Source of the DNA: Xiphias gladius
Taxonomy: Eukaryota > Chordata > Actinopteri > Istiophoriformes > Xiphiidae
Assembly (NCBI RefSeq): GCF_016859285.1
Contig: NC_053417.1
Span: forward strand, 26,570,706-26,634,705
DNA: 64,000 nucleotides
Direction: 5' to 3'
A program made the translations under genes and the position numbers. Of the stretch, positions 24,181-35,289 are shown in pieces (the stretch's first letter is position 1; each line of letters begins with the position of its first letter). The notes under the pieces are model-generated. The model was not told the DNA's origin. It made no database searches and saw only the letters and a program-made list of their open reading frames with translations.

Positions 24181-26006
24181 CTGCACGCACACGCGCATGC
24201 GCACATGGACACACGCACACACACACACACACACACACGCAGGAGGAGGTTTGTCAATGACAGAGGTGATTACACAAAAAGGGCCCAATACACGAGCGAC
24301 TCGTCAACTCATATCAAGTGAAAGTTACAGGATATAACTGATATAATTGATTGAGAGGCTTCTGGGAAACTATGCAAAAGAAAGCATGAGGGACTGTACA
24401 CAAATTATTTCAGGGGGGCGTCAGAAAAGCAGGGAGGTTACGTATTTTCTCCATTGGTCAAGAGGAGGTAGATTTATAGGTCAGCGTTTTACGTTTCCTC
24501 CTTCACTTTCTTCTGCATAAGAACAAAAAGTTAAAGAAAAAAAAACAAAACAAAAAGTGTCACATAAAATTGGCATATATCATTATATTATTCAAATTCT
24601 TTTTTTTTAAGTCCACTTCTTATTCTCTGAAAATGAATAGTCCATGAATATATGAGGAATAAATTAGATTACGCCATCTTGAATTTTGCTTTTAATTATC
24701 AGGCTTGTCGTTGTTTTTGTTTTATTTTCTAAGTCAAAAGAGGGGTCCAAATGTGATATAATACAATGCATTCAAGCTGGGGAGGGTCTTGCAGTTTAAA
24801 AAATTTAACATTTAACCAAGTGATCTTTGTACCGTCCCTTACAAAGTGATAAAGTCGGCAAACCGACTCAGGAATGTCAGTTACTCTGCAACGTCTGTCT
24901 AGAATTTACTAAAATGAGAAAATGTACAACACTAGCCGTCATCAGCTTCTGGTCCTGCCAGACAACGTAGGACACAAAAGCTGAACCGAGCAAGCTTGCA
25001 ATCGGTTTCCTAAGAACTGGGCTTTTTCATTGTGAGAGTTAAAAATGTATTTGTTCTTCCCCTCGTTTCATTGTCTCGCTTTAATTGAGGCATGTCACTC
25101 CCTGCCTCGCCTCAAACAACTCAGTGACTCGGGCGCCAGCAAGAATGCAAAACAGTGCAGAGCTAAGTGCTCAGTGAGTCTGTCCTGCATAAATGAAGAA
25201 AAAAGAAAAAAAAGACAGAAGCTGAAGTCAAATCGCTGTCACCTGATGATTTCCTTTCTGCGTTGATGTGTAATTAATTTGTATTTTAGCCACAAATTAA
25301 GCTTAGTCCTGGACTAAAGCGTAAACTATTGTCTGAATAATCTTAGTAAAAATGTTTTACTTAAGATATGTCTGTAGGAGCCAGTATCCTCATACTTTAA
25401 GTTCTTTACAGTCAGTGCTGAATGAAGAGAGTTAGTTTTTTTTGTTTCATTAACAGTATCGGAGGAAGTATTCATTATCTTTCCCTTAAGCAAACGTAGC
25501 AACAGAAATTCTGCAATTTAGAAATAATCAATCACAGATAAAAGTCTTGCACGGAAACTATATTATTTATAACTTATTTTAATGTATTATTTGCCAAATG
25601 TGCTTAAAATGTTAAAAGTAAAAGCACTCATACTGCAAGAAAAAAAATATAATGTGTTATATATATACTACTATTTATTCCATTATTAGCTTATTATTGT
25701 TGATGCATTAATGTGTAAGTAGCATTTTACTCTTGTACAGGGGAAATGTTTTATGCTGCTAGTTTATAAGAATGCTTTACATTTCATGAGCTCATCTTTT
25801 GTTTTTGTATGTAAATATATCTTTATTTGTAAGGTAACTTAAGCAGTCAAATACATGTAGTGGAATAAAAAGTACAGTGTTTTTCCTCTGAAATGAGATG
25901 GAGTAGAAGTAGAAAGTAGCAGAAAATGTAAATCAAAATAACAGAGAGGCTTGTAGGGAGTAAAGAAGATTGCCATAACTCTGAGAGATGTACAATATAG
26001 AAAATG

Positions 26007-26076
<70 letters not shown>

Positions 26077-29000
26077 TTGCACCATTCTGAGGTGGGTCGG
26101 GGTCCCAGGCAGCCCACAGCTGGACACTGAAGAACGGGGCCCAGCAGAGCGAGTAGACGAGCACGATGACCAGCGTCATCCTCACTGTCTTTGACATGGC
26201 CGCTGAAACCCCTCCAGCACGGGCGGCGGGGGCTTTGGGCTGGGGGCAGCGGGCAGCAGAGGGCGCCGCAGGGTCAGGCAGCACGTAAGGCCGCCGCTCA
26301 GCTGACAGGGCGCAGAGACACAGACGGGACTTTAAAGGACCGTCCTGGTGGTTCTGAGGGAATTCAGCCTTTTATGGCAAACCCCGAATACTGTGCCTTA
26401 CATTACGTCCTGCCAACTCCAGCATGTAAAAAAACTTTATGTTTTCGACTGTCTGACTATTTCCTGCCAGTGAAAACTAACTCTCATGGACTTGGAACTT
26501 GAAATCACAGTGTTTTGGTGGTTTTATTATTCCCCCGAGGAGAGAGCTGTGCCCGTCTGCACAGCGGACGACACAGAAAGACACACTCCCACAACAGTAG
26601 TAACACTAACACACACACTGTACAGATACACGAAGAAGACATGGTGTGGCTCTGGAGCCACTCAATTCAAAAACAATATATTAATATGATCAATCAATTA
26701 ATAAATAAAAAGCTGACCATGGGACCAGTAAAATAGGCAAGAAATATGAAATGCACATGTGTAAATATGAAACCAGTTAACATCATGTCTGCTTTTGTAA
26801 GTGTGACACTTATTTTATAAATACCTAAATATTTTATGATATGCTGTTAACATTTCTTAATGTAAAGTATACATGAGTTGGGGAAGACGGTGCCCTGATG
26901 ATCGCACCGTGTTGCGATTTTATTTTCACTTAATCCATTATCTTATAGAGTCAGGCCCCGATAAAGGAAAAATCTGCCAGCGACACGAGAAGATCGATAG
27001 CGCTCACATCTGTTCAGCCCGGTTAGCTTAGCTTAGCGTAACGACTGGAAACAAGGGGAAACAGCTAGCCCGACTCTGTCCAAAGATTAAAAAAATTAAT
27101 AAAAAATCCTCCTACCAGCTCCCCTAAAGCTCACTAATTAGCTAATTAGCCCCTAATATCTTGATTGTTTAATCGGTTTACGGGCAGTTGCCGGCAGTGC
27201 CAGTTGCATGGCTAAAAATCCTACTTTACCCACAGTATAATCACTAAACACATAATCCAGTCCGCTTGCTTTTGACCTTTGACCCCGGAGGAGATTTTTA
27301 AGCTTATCGGGTAGCACACGGAAGAAAACAAACCTCGAGGATCCTCGAGGAGAAGTGGGTTACACAAAGCCCGCCCGGACAGATGAACATACTATCTAAA
27401 GTGGCAGCAGTCCGCTCTCTGCGTGGCTCTTACCAGGATGAACAGCAGTGTAGGTGTGAATATCACCGTGTGAGGTGACGCTGCTGGACCTGAGCGGACC
27501 CAGGGGCAGGTGCTGACAGGTGGATCCGGTGCCAAAGCCGGGGTGACTAACAGGGTTGCTGGACGTGAGGGGTGAAACACACAGGGAGAGACTGGACCTC
27601 CCTCTGCTGCCTTCCCCTCCTCCTCCTCCTCTCTGGCTGTCCCGTCTGGATGGAGGGAGGGAGGTGGGGGACAGGCGGCGCTCCGACTTCAGGTACAGAT
27701 TGTTGTGGATCTCGTTGAAGATTCGCACCTGAGGGCAAAGGAATAGGAGGCATCCAGTGTGGTAACTTAAAATCTTGATAACCCCATCAATTGTTTTAAG
27801 AAGCATTATCTTGTATACGGAGTAAAGTCTCTTGTGGTCTGGTCAGTTCCTCTCTACCTGGCAGACAGTGATGATGAGGACGGGGAGGATGAAGACAGCC
27901 AGCGTCATCCAGGTCACGTAGGCTTTGAGGCCCCAGGCCTCAGCAAAGTTCCCCCAGCACTCGTACACCCCTGGAGCCACCTCTGAACGGGAGAAGATGA
28001 AAACCTGGAGGCGAAGAGGTGCGCGGAGGTGAGGGTGAAGACAAGAGATCCGCACGCCCGCCTGTGTGCGTATTTGACCAAATCTGATGATGCGTGGATG
28101 CGGTTTTACTTAAAAATCATCACCAGGAGCAGTTGGAGGTGAGAGAAAACAACCGTTTTTATACGGGACATGGCGACAAGGACAAGGCACGCCGATCAAC
28201 GTCACTATAAATGCACCAGCGTTAGCCAGAAGAAGCAGCGTTAACTAAATTTCCAGCTGCTGACAGCTGAAGAGATGGTGAAAAGCTAAAAGGTGACACA
28301 GACCGAAAGCCAACCCAATGAGACCGGAGGAAAGCAAGCGATGGTCGGGTATGACGGCAGGTCTGGCGGCTTTTTAGCCAGTTTTTAAGATTATATGCAA
28401 AGGATGTGTATTTACGAGGACGGATGTTCCAAAACTGGGAAGCTCTTACCCCAAAAGCTGTCTGGCCAAACAGTGTTTTTCTCCTCGGGGCAACAAGTCT
28501 TATCCTGATCTGGCTAATCGGCCCCCCACCATTGTTCTGAAATGGTGAATGTGGTAAATGAAGGAGGCGCCGCACCATTTACAGCTTTGTACATTAAACA
28601 AGCGTTGTGAAATTTAATGAGCGTTTTACAGCAACGGAGACCGTCGGAAGTACGTTGCAGTGACTGAACCTTGAGGTTTATTGTCCGGGGCCTTGAGAGA
28701 TTGTATACCGTTTGTGATCGTGTGCGTGGTAAGAGATCAAGTGGTTAAACAGTATGTGAAACAGAATGCTATTCATGATAGCAAATGAATGATATGGGAA
28801 GTTGAATTTGGGAATTTTGGATGAAAAAGCATTTGAAGTGTCCAAACGAGCGTACCGCCAACAATCTTACGATCAGTCACATCGTCGGCCTAACTGTAAC
28901 TGGGTGATCAGCTGGAACTCCTACGATTTACCAGTTGTTGTTTCCTGACACCTCTACCAGCCCCTGATGATGGTTTTAAGCTAAATAGCCTGAAACCGCA

Positions 29001-29773
29001 ACAATGCCCCTGTTCCCTTTTTTTGGAGTAACTCTACTCTTGTGTGTTTAAATATCGGCGGTTCTCCCGGTGTTTTTAACCCTCCAGGCAGAGCAGCAGC
29101 CTTACTACTCTTATACTTAATGTCTCCCCGCGTCACCCCACCTGCGCCGTCCTACCTGTGGCAGGCTGAGCAGCAGTGACAGCCCCCAGGCCAGCACGAC
29201 GAAGGAGTTCCAGCGTTGGGTGGCCCCACTGCGGTGCGCCTGCAGGGGGCAGCAGATGGCGTAGTGGCGGTCCACCGTCATGGCCACGATCATGTAAGAG
29301 GAGGCGAACATCCCGAGGACCTGCAGGTATTTCACCAGGCGACACAGAAAGTCGGGGCCCGGAAAGCGGCCCTTGGCGTCCCAAACCAGCTGAGGCAACA
29401 CCTCAGGGAGGAAGAGGTGGAGGAGCAGGGGGAAGGAAGGGTGGGGTGAGATGCGGCGATGGGGTGCATGTAGTGGGTGTGTGTGTGTGTGTGTGTGTGC
29501 TACCTGGAACAGAGCCACCACCAGGTCCGCCAGGCAGAGGTTGAGCATGAACTGGTGCAGCGGGTTGTGGTGTCGTCTCCGCCGTAGCAACACCACCAGC
29601 ACCAGGCCGTTGCCGAGCAGCGCCATCGCCAAGATGACTGCCAGCACCACCACCTCGGCCGCTGCCAGCACGGCGTCACGCTCCCGCTCCGTGACGTTAG
29701 TACCCGCCGGGGTCACGGAGACCACCGGCCAGTCGATGGACGGGTATGAGTCTGTTACCGTGGAGACTGACAT
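23996..29773 (-). CDS. avpr2: V2-type vasopressin/vasotocin receptor (class A GPCR)
   Basis: Minus-strand join 29773-29504, 29401-29156, 28004-27858, 27728-27434, 26202-26083 and 24180-23996: 1,263 nt, 420 aa. Expected to bind vasotocin at the plasma membrane and couple to Gs/cAMP. Landmarks: N-glycosylation site NVT at 26; TM1 GNGLVL; TM2 LADL; Cys110 and Cys188, the expected extracellular disulfide; DRHYAIC after TM3 (134-140); TM6 [19 protein letters not shown]3 WAAWDP; TM7 NPWIY (377-381); a Ser/Thr-rich tail ending [15 protein letters not shown] and [16 protein letters not shown] are V2 hallmarks rather than V1. The third intracellular loop (about 222-324) is long and carries a [11 protein letters not shown] stretch. 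The start at 29773 follows a splice acceptor, so the open frame further upstream is intron. Five coding introns exceed the two of human AVPR2. The tail has one Cys (398) where human V2R has an adjacent palmitoylated pair. Confidence 0.92.
24216..24238. repeat. (CA)n microsatellite next to the avpr2 exon 6 acceptor
   Basis: About 11 CA units on the plus strand, hence (UG)n in the avpr2 transcript, about 35 to 58 bases before exon 6. Confidence 0.93.
25450..25950. repeat. Partial copy of the 'CAGTGGTGGAAAGTA' TIR element
   Basis: Has the internal landmarks tattgttgatgcattaatgt and gtggaataaaaagtacagtg shared with the fish family seen whole at 30831-31489, but lacks the terminal CCACCACTG. Confidence 0.5.
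26009..26075. repeat. (GT)n microsatellite next to the avpr2 exon 5 donor
   Basis: Thirty-three GT units on the plus strand, hence (AC)33 in the avpr2 transcript, starting eight bases after the exon 5 donor. Confidence 0.97.
26083..26202 (-). CDS. avpr2: avpr2 coding exon 5
   Basis: Encodes residues 320 (split) to 360 (split): the end of ICL3 (AAMSKTVRM), TM6 and ECL3 [11 protein letters not shown]. The acceptor gtttcag at 26203-26204 is the one that keeps phase. Donor aatg|gtgcaa. Confidence 0.88.
26203..27433 (-). other. avpr2: avpr2 intron 4 (within the third intracellular loop)
   Basis: Phase-1 intron, gtaaga to tttcag. Human AVPR2 has no intron at this place. It contains part of a TTAGC-rich repeat and an 18-bp perfect palindrome. 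A pyrimidine-richer alternative acceptor (ctgcccccag) lies 37 bases upstream of the chosen one but would shift the frame. Confidence 0.75.
26985..27260. repeat. Palindromic fish repeat with TTAGC-rich ends, copy 3 (half)
   Basis: Contains ggttagcttagcttagcg, aaacagctagcccgactctg and aaagctcactaattagc, matching the left half of the copy at 13030-13690. Confidence 0.55.
27434..27728 (-). CDS. avpr2: avpr2 coding exon 4 (third intracellular loop)
   Basis: Encodes residues 222-319 plus one base. It starts [14 protein letters not shown], the conserved end of TM5, then continues as a long Ser/Pro/Gly-rich loop with little conservation. Acceptor ccctcag, donor cctg|gtaaga. Confidence 0.82.
27858..28004 (-). 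CDS. avpr2: avpr2 coding exon 3
   Basis: Encodes residues 173-221: ECL2 with Cys188 ([13 protein letters not shown]) and TM5 ([19 protein letters not shown]). Acceptor gcctccag, donor ccag|gtagag, phase 0 on both sides. Confidence 0.92.
28005..29155 (-). other. avpr2: avpr2 intron 2
   Basis: Phase-0 intron. It carries a frameshifted LINE C-terminal fragment (28230-28640). Nothing else was recognised. Confidence 0.8.
28230..28640 (-). mobile_element. Degraded LINE fragment (C-terminal end of ORF2)
   Basis: Minus-strand translation contains [20 protein letters not shown] followed by RASQFWN, the usual C-terminal block of CR1/L2-like fish LINEs, with the preceding part in another frame. Not functional. 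Confidence 0.55.
29156..29401 (-). CDS. avpr2: avpr2 coding exon 2
   Basis: Encodes residues 91-172: ECL1 with Cys110, TM3, the DRHYAIC motif, ICL2 and TM4. Acceptor ccctgag, donor cacag|gtagga, phase 0. Confidence 0.93.
29476..29499. repeat. (GT)n microsatellite in avpr2 intron 1
   Basis: About 11 GT units on the plus strand. The intron (29402-29503) is only 102 bases and starts gtagc(ac)n in transcript sense. Its 3' end is pyrimidine-rich, so splicing there is ordinary. Confidence 0.9.
29504..29773 (-). CDS. avpr2: avpr2 coding exon 1
   Basis: Encodes residues 1-90: extracellular N-terminus with one NVT sequon, TM1 and most of TM2 ([13 protein letters not shown]). The ATG lies five bases after a strong acceptor (ctctcctctcctag, AG at 29780-29779), so at least one non-coding exon precedes it. 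Confidence 0.9.
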
Positions 29774-29802
29774 GTTGGCTAGGAGAGGAGAGGAGACGCA
29801 CG

Positions 29803-30168
29803 CAGTGGTGGAAAGTGACTCTGTCCATTTACTCAAATGCTCAAATACAATTTTGAGGTACTCGTACTTTACTTGAGTATTTCCTTTTAATGCCCCTTTA
29901 AACCTCCACTAGATATCAGAGGGAGATTTTGTTCTTTTTTACTTCTTTACATTTCTTTGACTTTGCAGATTATGAGTATGATTAAAAAAAAAAGTATGAT
30001 GAGTTTATAAAATTTCATTTTAACCCAATGGCTCCCAACCTTTCTGGTACAATATTTTCCTCTGAAACGTATGACCTGTAGTGGAGTATGAAGTAGAGAG
30101 TAGCAAAAAACGTAAATAGTCAAGTAAAGGACAAGTACCTCAGAGTACTCCGTTACTTTCCACCACTG
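29803..30168. mobile_element. Non-autonomous TIR element ('CAGTGGTGGAAAG'), copy A
   Basis: Starts cagtggtggaaag and ends ctttccaccactg, exact inverted repeats of 13 bp. The interior has the TACTTTACTTGAGTA and AAGTACCTCAGAGTACT motifs of a very abundant percomorph repeat. About 366 bp, non-coding. No clear target-site duplication was seen. Confidence 0.72.
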
Positions 30169-30830
30169 CCTGTTGATTAATTGTTTGATACTCTGCCCAA
30201 TTAGTGACTTCCAATTAGCAATTCCCATCTTTTCTCTGTAGTCCTCGATCATATTGCCAAAAACGATCACAGGACGTACTGTGACCTCGGTGGTTACGAA
30301 ACACGGGCGCTCGGCAGTTCACAGTTGGCGGACGATGACCGTCTATGTGGCCCCTTGCTCCCCAGAGCGTCAACTCTGGACATGTCCATACGCCTGCATA
30401 TTTGTGGTCAAGTTGGTACCAAATCTATTTTAGCTGAGCATCCTTCCGCCTGTAAACATCCCACAAACGCACGCACGCACGCGCGGAACACACAGCTGAA
30501 GTTAATAGGTGTGTACGTGTGGGGTCGGGCTTCGGTGAGCGTATTAATTATGAGATAATGAGACGTGAAACCTGTTTACAGCAGCCCTTCACACACACTC
30601 ACACACTTAGTGTTCAACATACACGCCGACGCACACAATCGCGGAGGGGGCCCCTGTTGAGGGACTGTTTACTGAGTGCAAACGTGCAGATTCTAATAAG
30701 GTCACAGTTGTTTTGTCCGTCTTCGGTGATTACATTACATTACATTACACACTAATTGGCAACTGGCAGTCGGGGATTACTCAAAAAACTGCACTTGCTA
30801 CCAAACCAAAAAGAAGAGCAATTGCAGGGA

Positions 30831-31489
30831 CAGTGGTGGAAAGTAACTAAGTACCTTTACTCAAGTGCTGTGCTTCAGTACAGTCTCGTACGTCACTTGA
30901 ATATTTTCCATTTTATGGTACTTTATACTTGAACTGCTCTGAAGTTCAAAGGAAAATATTGTACTTTTTACTCCTCTGCATTTATGTGGCAACCGAAGTT
31001 GCTAGTTGCTGTCCGGACTGCAATTTAACACAAAAACCCGTTTGAAGAGCTTAAGAAACACAGTGCATCATTAAATATTACACCAGTGACCCCCTCACAA
31101 AAAAAGCACGGCTGGGGCCTCCTGCCGTGTGTCAGATAACTATGAGATTTATCTGGTGACCCTTTGGAGGGGCCCGACCCCGAGGTTGAGGACCACTGGA
31201 CTACACGGGCTAGGTTTATATAAAGTAGTTAAGATTAGCTCCACCTCAACCAGCATCGATGCACCGGTAGTAACAATCTAACAATGTCTTAAATGATAAT
31301 TCATCAGACACAGGAGCCATTTTTCTGCAGAATGACTTTCAGTATGTTTTATAATAATAATAATCCTACTTCTGTACTTTTACTGAGGGAGGATTTTAAA
31401 TGCAGGACTTTTACTTGTCGCATAGTATTTTTACACTGTTGTGTCGTCACTTTATTCAAGTGAAATATCTGAGTTTTCTTCCACCACTG
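30831..31489. mobile_element. Non-autonomous TIR element ('CAGTGGTGGAAAG'), copy B
   Basis: Starts cagtggtggaaagtaactaa and ends ttccaccactg. About 659 bp and longer than copy A, with a related interior (ccattttatggtactttata, atgcaggacttttact). Non-coding. Confidence 0.7.
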
Positions 31490-32368
31490 TCAAGAGGGAA
31501 TGCGGAGATGAAGAAAACCTACTGACACTATCATCTATCTATATTAGCACACACGAGGTTTGCCGGTTACTCTCAGCATTCCTCAAATAGCTTTCTACCT
31601 CAACTCTGCCACTAAACACAAAACTGGAAAGGACAGTAAATTAAGATCGACCTCTTGTGAAAAATGTCGTCTGACCAAAGAAAAAGTACATATTTTATTT
31701 TGTTTAAAAATAAAACAGGAGCTTGTAGCTTACAATAGGACAAGACGATGAAGCTGAAATCATCTGTTTTTTTCTCTTCTTTTTCCATTTCTCTTAAAAA
31801 TAGTTGCATAATCTACTGGAATAAAACCTTTTAGCTGCACCTCGAGGACGCGAAGATTTCCTTCTGAAGATGAGAATCTTACCATTTTCACAGTTGCCCG
31901 TGCAGCCGGGGGATTCGGTTCGACAACACTATGCAGTTTTGATACCCAGGTGCTGAACACAGAGTCCACTTCAGCCCGTCTAGCTGATGGCCGGTTCCCC
32001 TGAGTCCTCTTTCTGAGTCTACAATAGCACGACCGAGTTTGTTGACATCTTTTGGGCATGTTAATCCAATTAGAAGACTGGACACCTGCTGTTCGATAAC
32101 CGCTTTTCTTCTCAGAGACGAAAAAGCTAAAATCCATCCTTCTCTGTACACCTGTAGGAGTATTTTCACCATTCTTGTCTTGACTGTTGCTGCCAGAAAT
32201 GGTCCTTTCTTCAACTTTCACAGATTCTCTCTCACTCTAAACACTCCCAAACGTGAAACCTCTCCTACCTCATTAAAAGTGACAGCCCGCTCCCCGGATT
32301 TGAATTCGACCAAACAGAGCCGGGAAAATCAAGAGCAAAGTACAAGCAGAGGTAGACGACTTACTCAC

Positions 32369-32455
32369 CTCGTCCTCGTCCTCAGCGTCCCGTGAAGCAT
32401 CTGTAGGAGCCAGGACAACCTGATCTGCTGTTGCACAGAGTCGCCGCATCCATGC
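32369..32455 (-). other. Possible non-coding leader exon of avpr2
   Basis: The minus strand has an excellent donor, gacgag|gtgagtaagt, at 32369/32368, and GC-rich sequence before it. Joining this to the acceptor at 29780 gives a leader whose ATGs are not in frame with the receptor, so it would be untranslated or carry upstream ORFs. The left limit is arbitrary. Confidence 0.3.
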
Positions 32456-33050
32456 TGTGTCTGTGCGTGTGTGTGTGGTGTGTGTGGGTTTTCCTCTTGC
32501 TTGTTGCTCTGAGGCTGACCTCTGCCAACTCACACTGCTGACTCCTGTCTCCCCATCTCCTCCCTGCGTCCGCTCTCCTCTCCCTCCTCTTCAACGCATC
32601 CCTCCCTCTTCTTGCCTCTTGAACTTACGAAAAGCGGGAGGAAAAGAAAGAGCGGCTACTCAAGTGGAAAGCGGGTGTTTTGATGAAAGGGCGTCTGTGC
32701 ATTAACGTAATTTCCCGCCGATTTTTAAGATATTAACCATGTCGCAGTTGGCCCTCCTTTGATCCGCTTTTGGCACAGAACAGAAGTGTACACCTGCAGA
32801 TCAAATGAGATTTCTGCTATTAGCCTCCCAGAATGATCAAAGACCTTTCATACGCACGTTAAACTAAGGCGTGCGTGTTATTTTTGCATCAGCGGGCGAT
32901 AGAGAGGGAGGCGAGACGGTGTCAGATGTTGAGGCAGATGGGATGCAAGGTTTTTGGAGAGGAATGAGAAGGCAGCAACGAGATGAGCCTTACCTTTCTC
33001 TCCCTGCTTTTCCTCCCCCCTCCGTCCCTCTGTCTCCTGCATTCCACCTC

Positions 33051-33079
33051 TCTTTCTTTCTTTCTTTCTTTCTCTCTCT
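33051..33079. repeat. (TTTC)n / (CT)n simple repeat
   Basis: About five TTTC units followed by CT units. Confidence 0.85.
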
Positions 33080-34892
33080 GACAGGGCAGTAATCTGTTTG
33101 CTTCCCCTCAATTGCTCCCTCATTTGGAGAAGCCTCTAATTATCGAGGGGCCCGCTGAGTGGCCTTAAACATGCACACAGAAACAGCAACACACTCACAC
33201 ATGAGGCTGGTCATTGCTCAAGCTCTTTCTTCTACTATCATACCACTGTAAAACAGATTTTTCAGGTCTGTGAAGCAGATATAAGTAAACTTAATCGATG
33301 GACTTGAAGTAGTTGTAAGTCGAGCATAGATGGCACAGATCAAAGCCTCTAAGTAATAACAGTGTCATGAAAAAGACTGAAATGGAAAAAGCCCTGGAGT
33401 TTCAGCAAATCCCAGGAAAAGACCGAAACCAACAACGCGTCCGTCCATCTCTCAGTACGTTGACTTCACTTCTGTGACACTCAGCCCCAAGTCCGTCCGT
33501 CCCTACTGAAGAAATGAATCTTTAAAAACAGGTCATGCGTGAGTAATTTTGTTTTTAAATCAGGCGAAATCCTCTCCTAAAACAGCTTGGCGCTCCGGTT
33601 TTTGAGAGTAGGCGCTGGTTGGGGACTATTTCCAGCAGCGGATGAAAACGCATTTGGTGCTCGTGTGTGTATTCCTGGCAGCAGAACAGTGTATGTACAG
33701 AGCGTCCAGTATGTTCATGGTTCATTGACATGTTTTTAATAACTTCTGGACAACAATGGAGCTCTATGGCACAGAGGAATGGTGTACATCAGGCTGTGGA
33801 TACACAGACGATGATTGTTAGCAGATCACATTCAAATCTATTGTCCGCTTCCCTCTTTTCATGGGGTTTGTTTATCCTTTACGTAATTGTAATTGAAAAT
33901 AGTAACAGTGATATGTGTTTGAGTATCAAAGGTAAAAGTTATGATTTAGTACAACAGCCTTATTGATGCATGTGGTGCCCTGATGGTATGACCATAAACA
34001 GCACTGGGCCTGGTTTATGTCCAGTCAGGGACCTTTGTTCCCCCTCTCTTGCTTCCCTTGTTTCCTGTCATCTGTCCACTGTCTGCGGTTTAATAAAGGC
34101 ATACAATGCTCCCTATAATGTAGTTGTAAGCAGATATAAGGGCATTTTTAAACGTTTATTAACGTACGGTAATCGTCAACCATTCTAACTAATCGTAATA
34201 TCACAGCTGTGTTTTACTATATTGTTTCATTCATGGGGTTTATACACCAGCCTTCACCTATGGGTGCCCACAGGACACTTGTTGACAAGTACATTAATAA
34301 ACACTTCTGCCTGCTTTCAACTACATCATAGCTCGTTATGAACCATTTTTAAAAAAAATGGTTTGTGGCTTACAAATGCTCGATAGGGGAACTTTAGGTT
34401 AAGTGTTACCCTACTTGTAATTACTTCAAGGTGTGCCGGGACTCAACACTTGTATGTAGGAGGAGCATCGTATCGTATCACGTCGCAGACCACCTCCAGA
34501 TGTGGTCTGGTCAATCCTATCGTGTTTTTCCTCGGATCCAGATATGCAGATACAGATGGCATGTTAATGTCGGGTGTAAATGGAGTCACAGTGTCAGACG
34601 TAGTGTTTCTGTCTACTTCCCAATGGCAGCACTCAGCCAGACACTGAGCTCGAACCAGGACCATGACGGACCCTGGTTTTAGTCTGCTCGCGCTGACTCC
34701 CTCTCCACTTTGCAAAGGATTTTGCTGAAAACTTTGACCTATGTTTCAGACTCCTTAACCCATAAGAGCCTGTGCCCACCCCATCACCAGGTAGGTGACT
34801 CGGTCTGAACAGCTCTTAAGGCTTGAGAGCTCTTTTCATTTTTTTTTTCTGCATTGAAGCACTTCACAACTAGTTTTTTAAGTAAGATATTA

Positions 34893-35120
34893 AATAAAGT
34901 ATATTATTATTAGTAGTAGTAGGCTGCTATCAACATTATTATTACTCCCAGATACTACAGCTATTAGTACTAACACTACTATTGCCACTGCCAGTAGTAC
35001 TACTCAACACTTATACTAGTAGTAGCTACGTGTTACTACTATTAGTGCCACCGCTGCTTGTAGTACAACACTACTGCCAATAGTTTTAGTATTACTGCTA
35101 ATACAATTACTACTGCTATC
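34893..35120. repeat. Imperfect TA(C/G/T) trinucleotide repeat
   Basis: Over 220 bases built largely of TAC, TAG, TAT and ACT triplets with many substitutions: a decayed trinucleotide satellite. Confidence 0.7.
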
Positions 35121-35289
35121 CCGGTCAGTGTTTGGCTGTTGGTCTGATCAGATTAAGACACAAGTCACAGATCTCGAAGTGATTATAGGCTCAGAACAGA
35201 ATTTCACTTGCCATTTTAACACAGTAATGAAAACATTATTTGTTCGTTTTAGGAACATCGCCAGTGACAGTTTTTAACTCCTAATGAAG

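Larger units (their letters stand above)
24181..26082 (-). other. avpr2: avpr2 intron 5, flanked by complementary AC/GU repeats
   Basis: In transcript sense the intron begins gtgcaacc followed by about 33 AC units, and ends with about 11 GU units, a GU/GC-rich stretch and gcgtgcag. There is no polypyrimidine tract in the last 60 bases. The middle holds a repeat at about 25450-25950. It matches the human AVPR2 intron between TM6 and TM7 in position. Confidence 0.75.

Noticed and set aside
29402..29503. Reading the avpr2 frame straight through from TM2 ([15 protein letters not shown] insert)
   Set aside because: The insert is a 102-base intron with GT-AG ends. Removing it restores FQVLPQL as in known V2 receptors.
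29774..29836. Extending avpr2 to the upstream in-frame Met ([21 protein letters not shown])
   Set aside because: This stretch is read from a splice acceptor tract (ctctcctctcctag) and the end of a transposable element, so it is intron or leader, not receptor N-terminus.
31760..32221. 153-codon minus-strand frame upstream of avpr2
   Set aside because: No domain, no splice context and no match recognised. Overlaps other frames of equal length in the same AT-mixed sequence.
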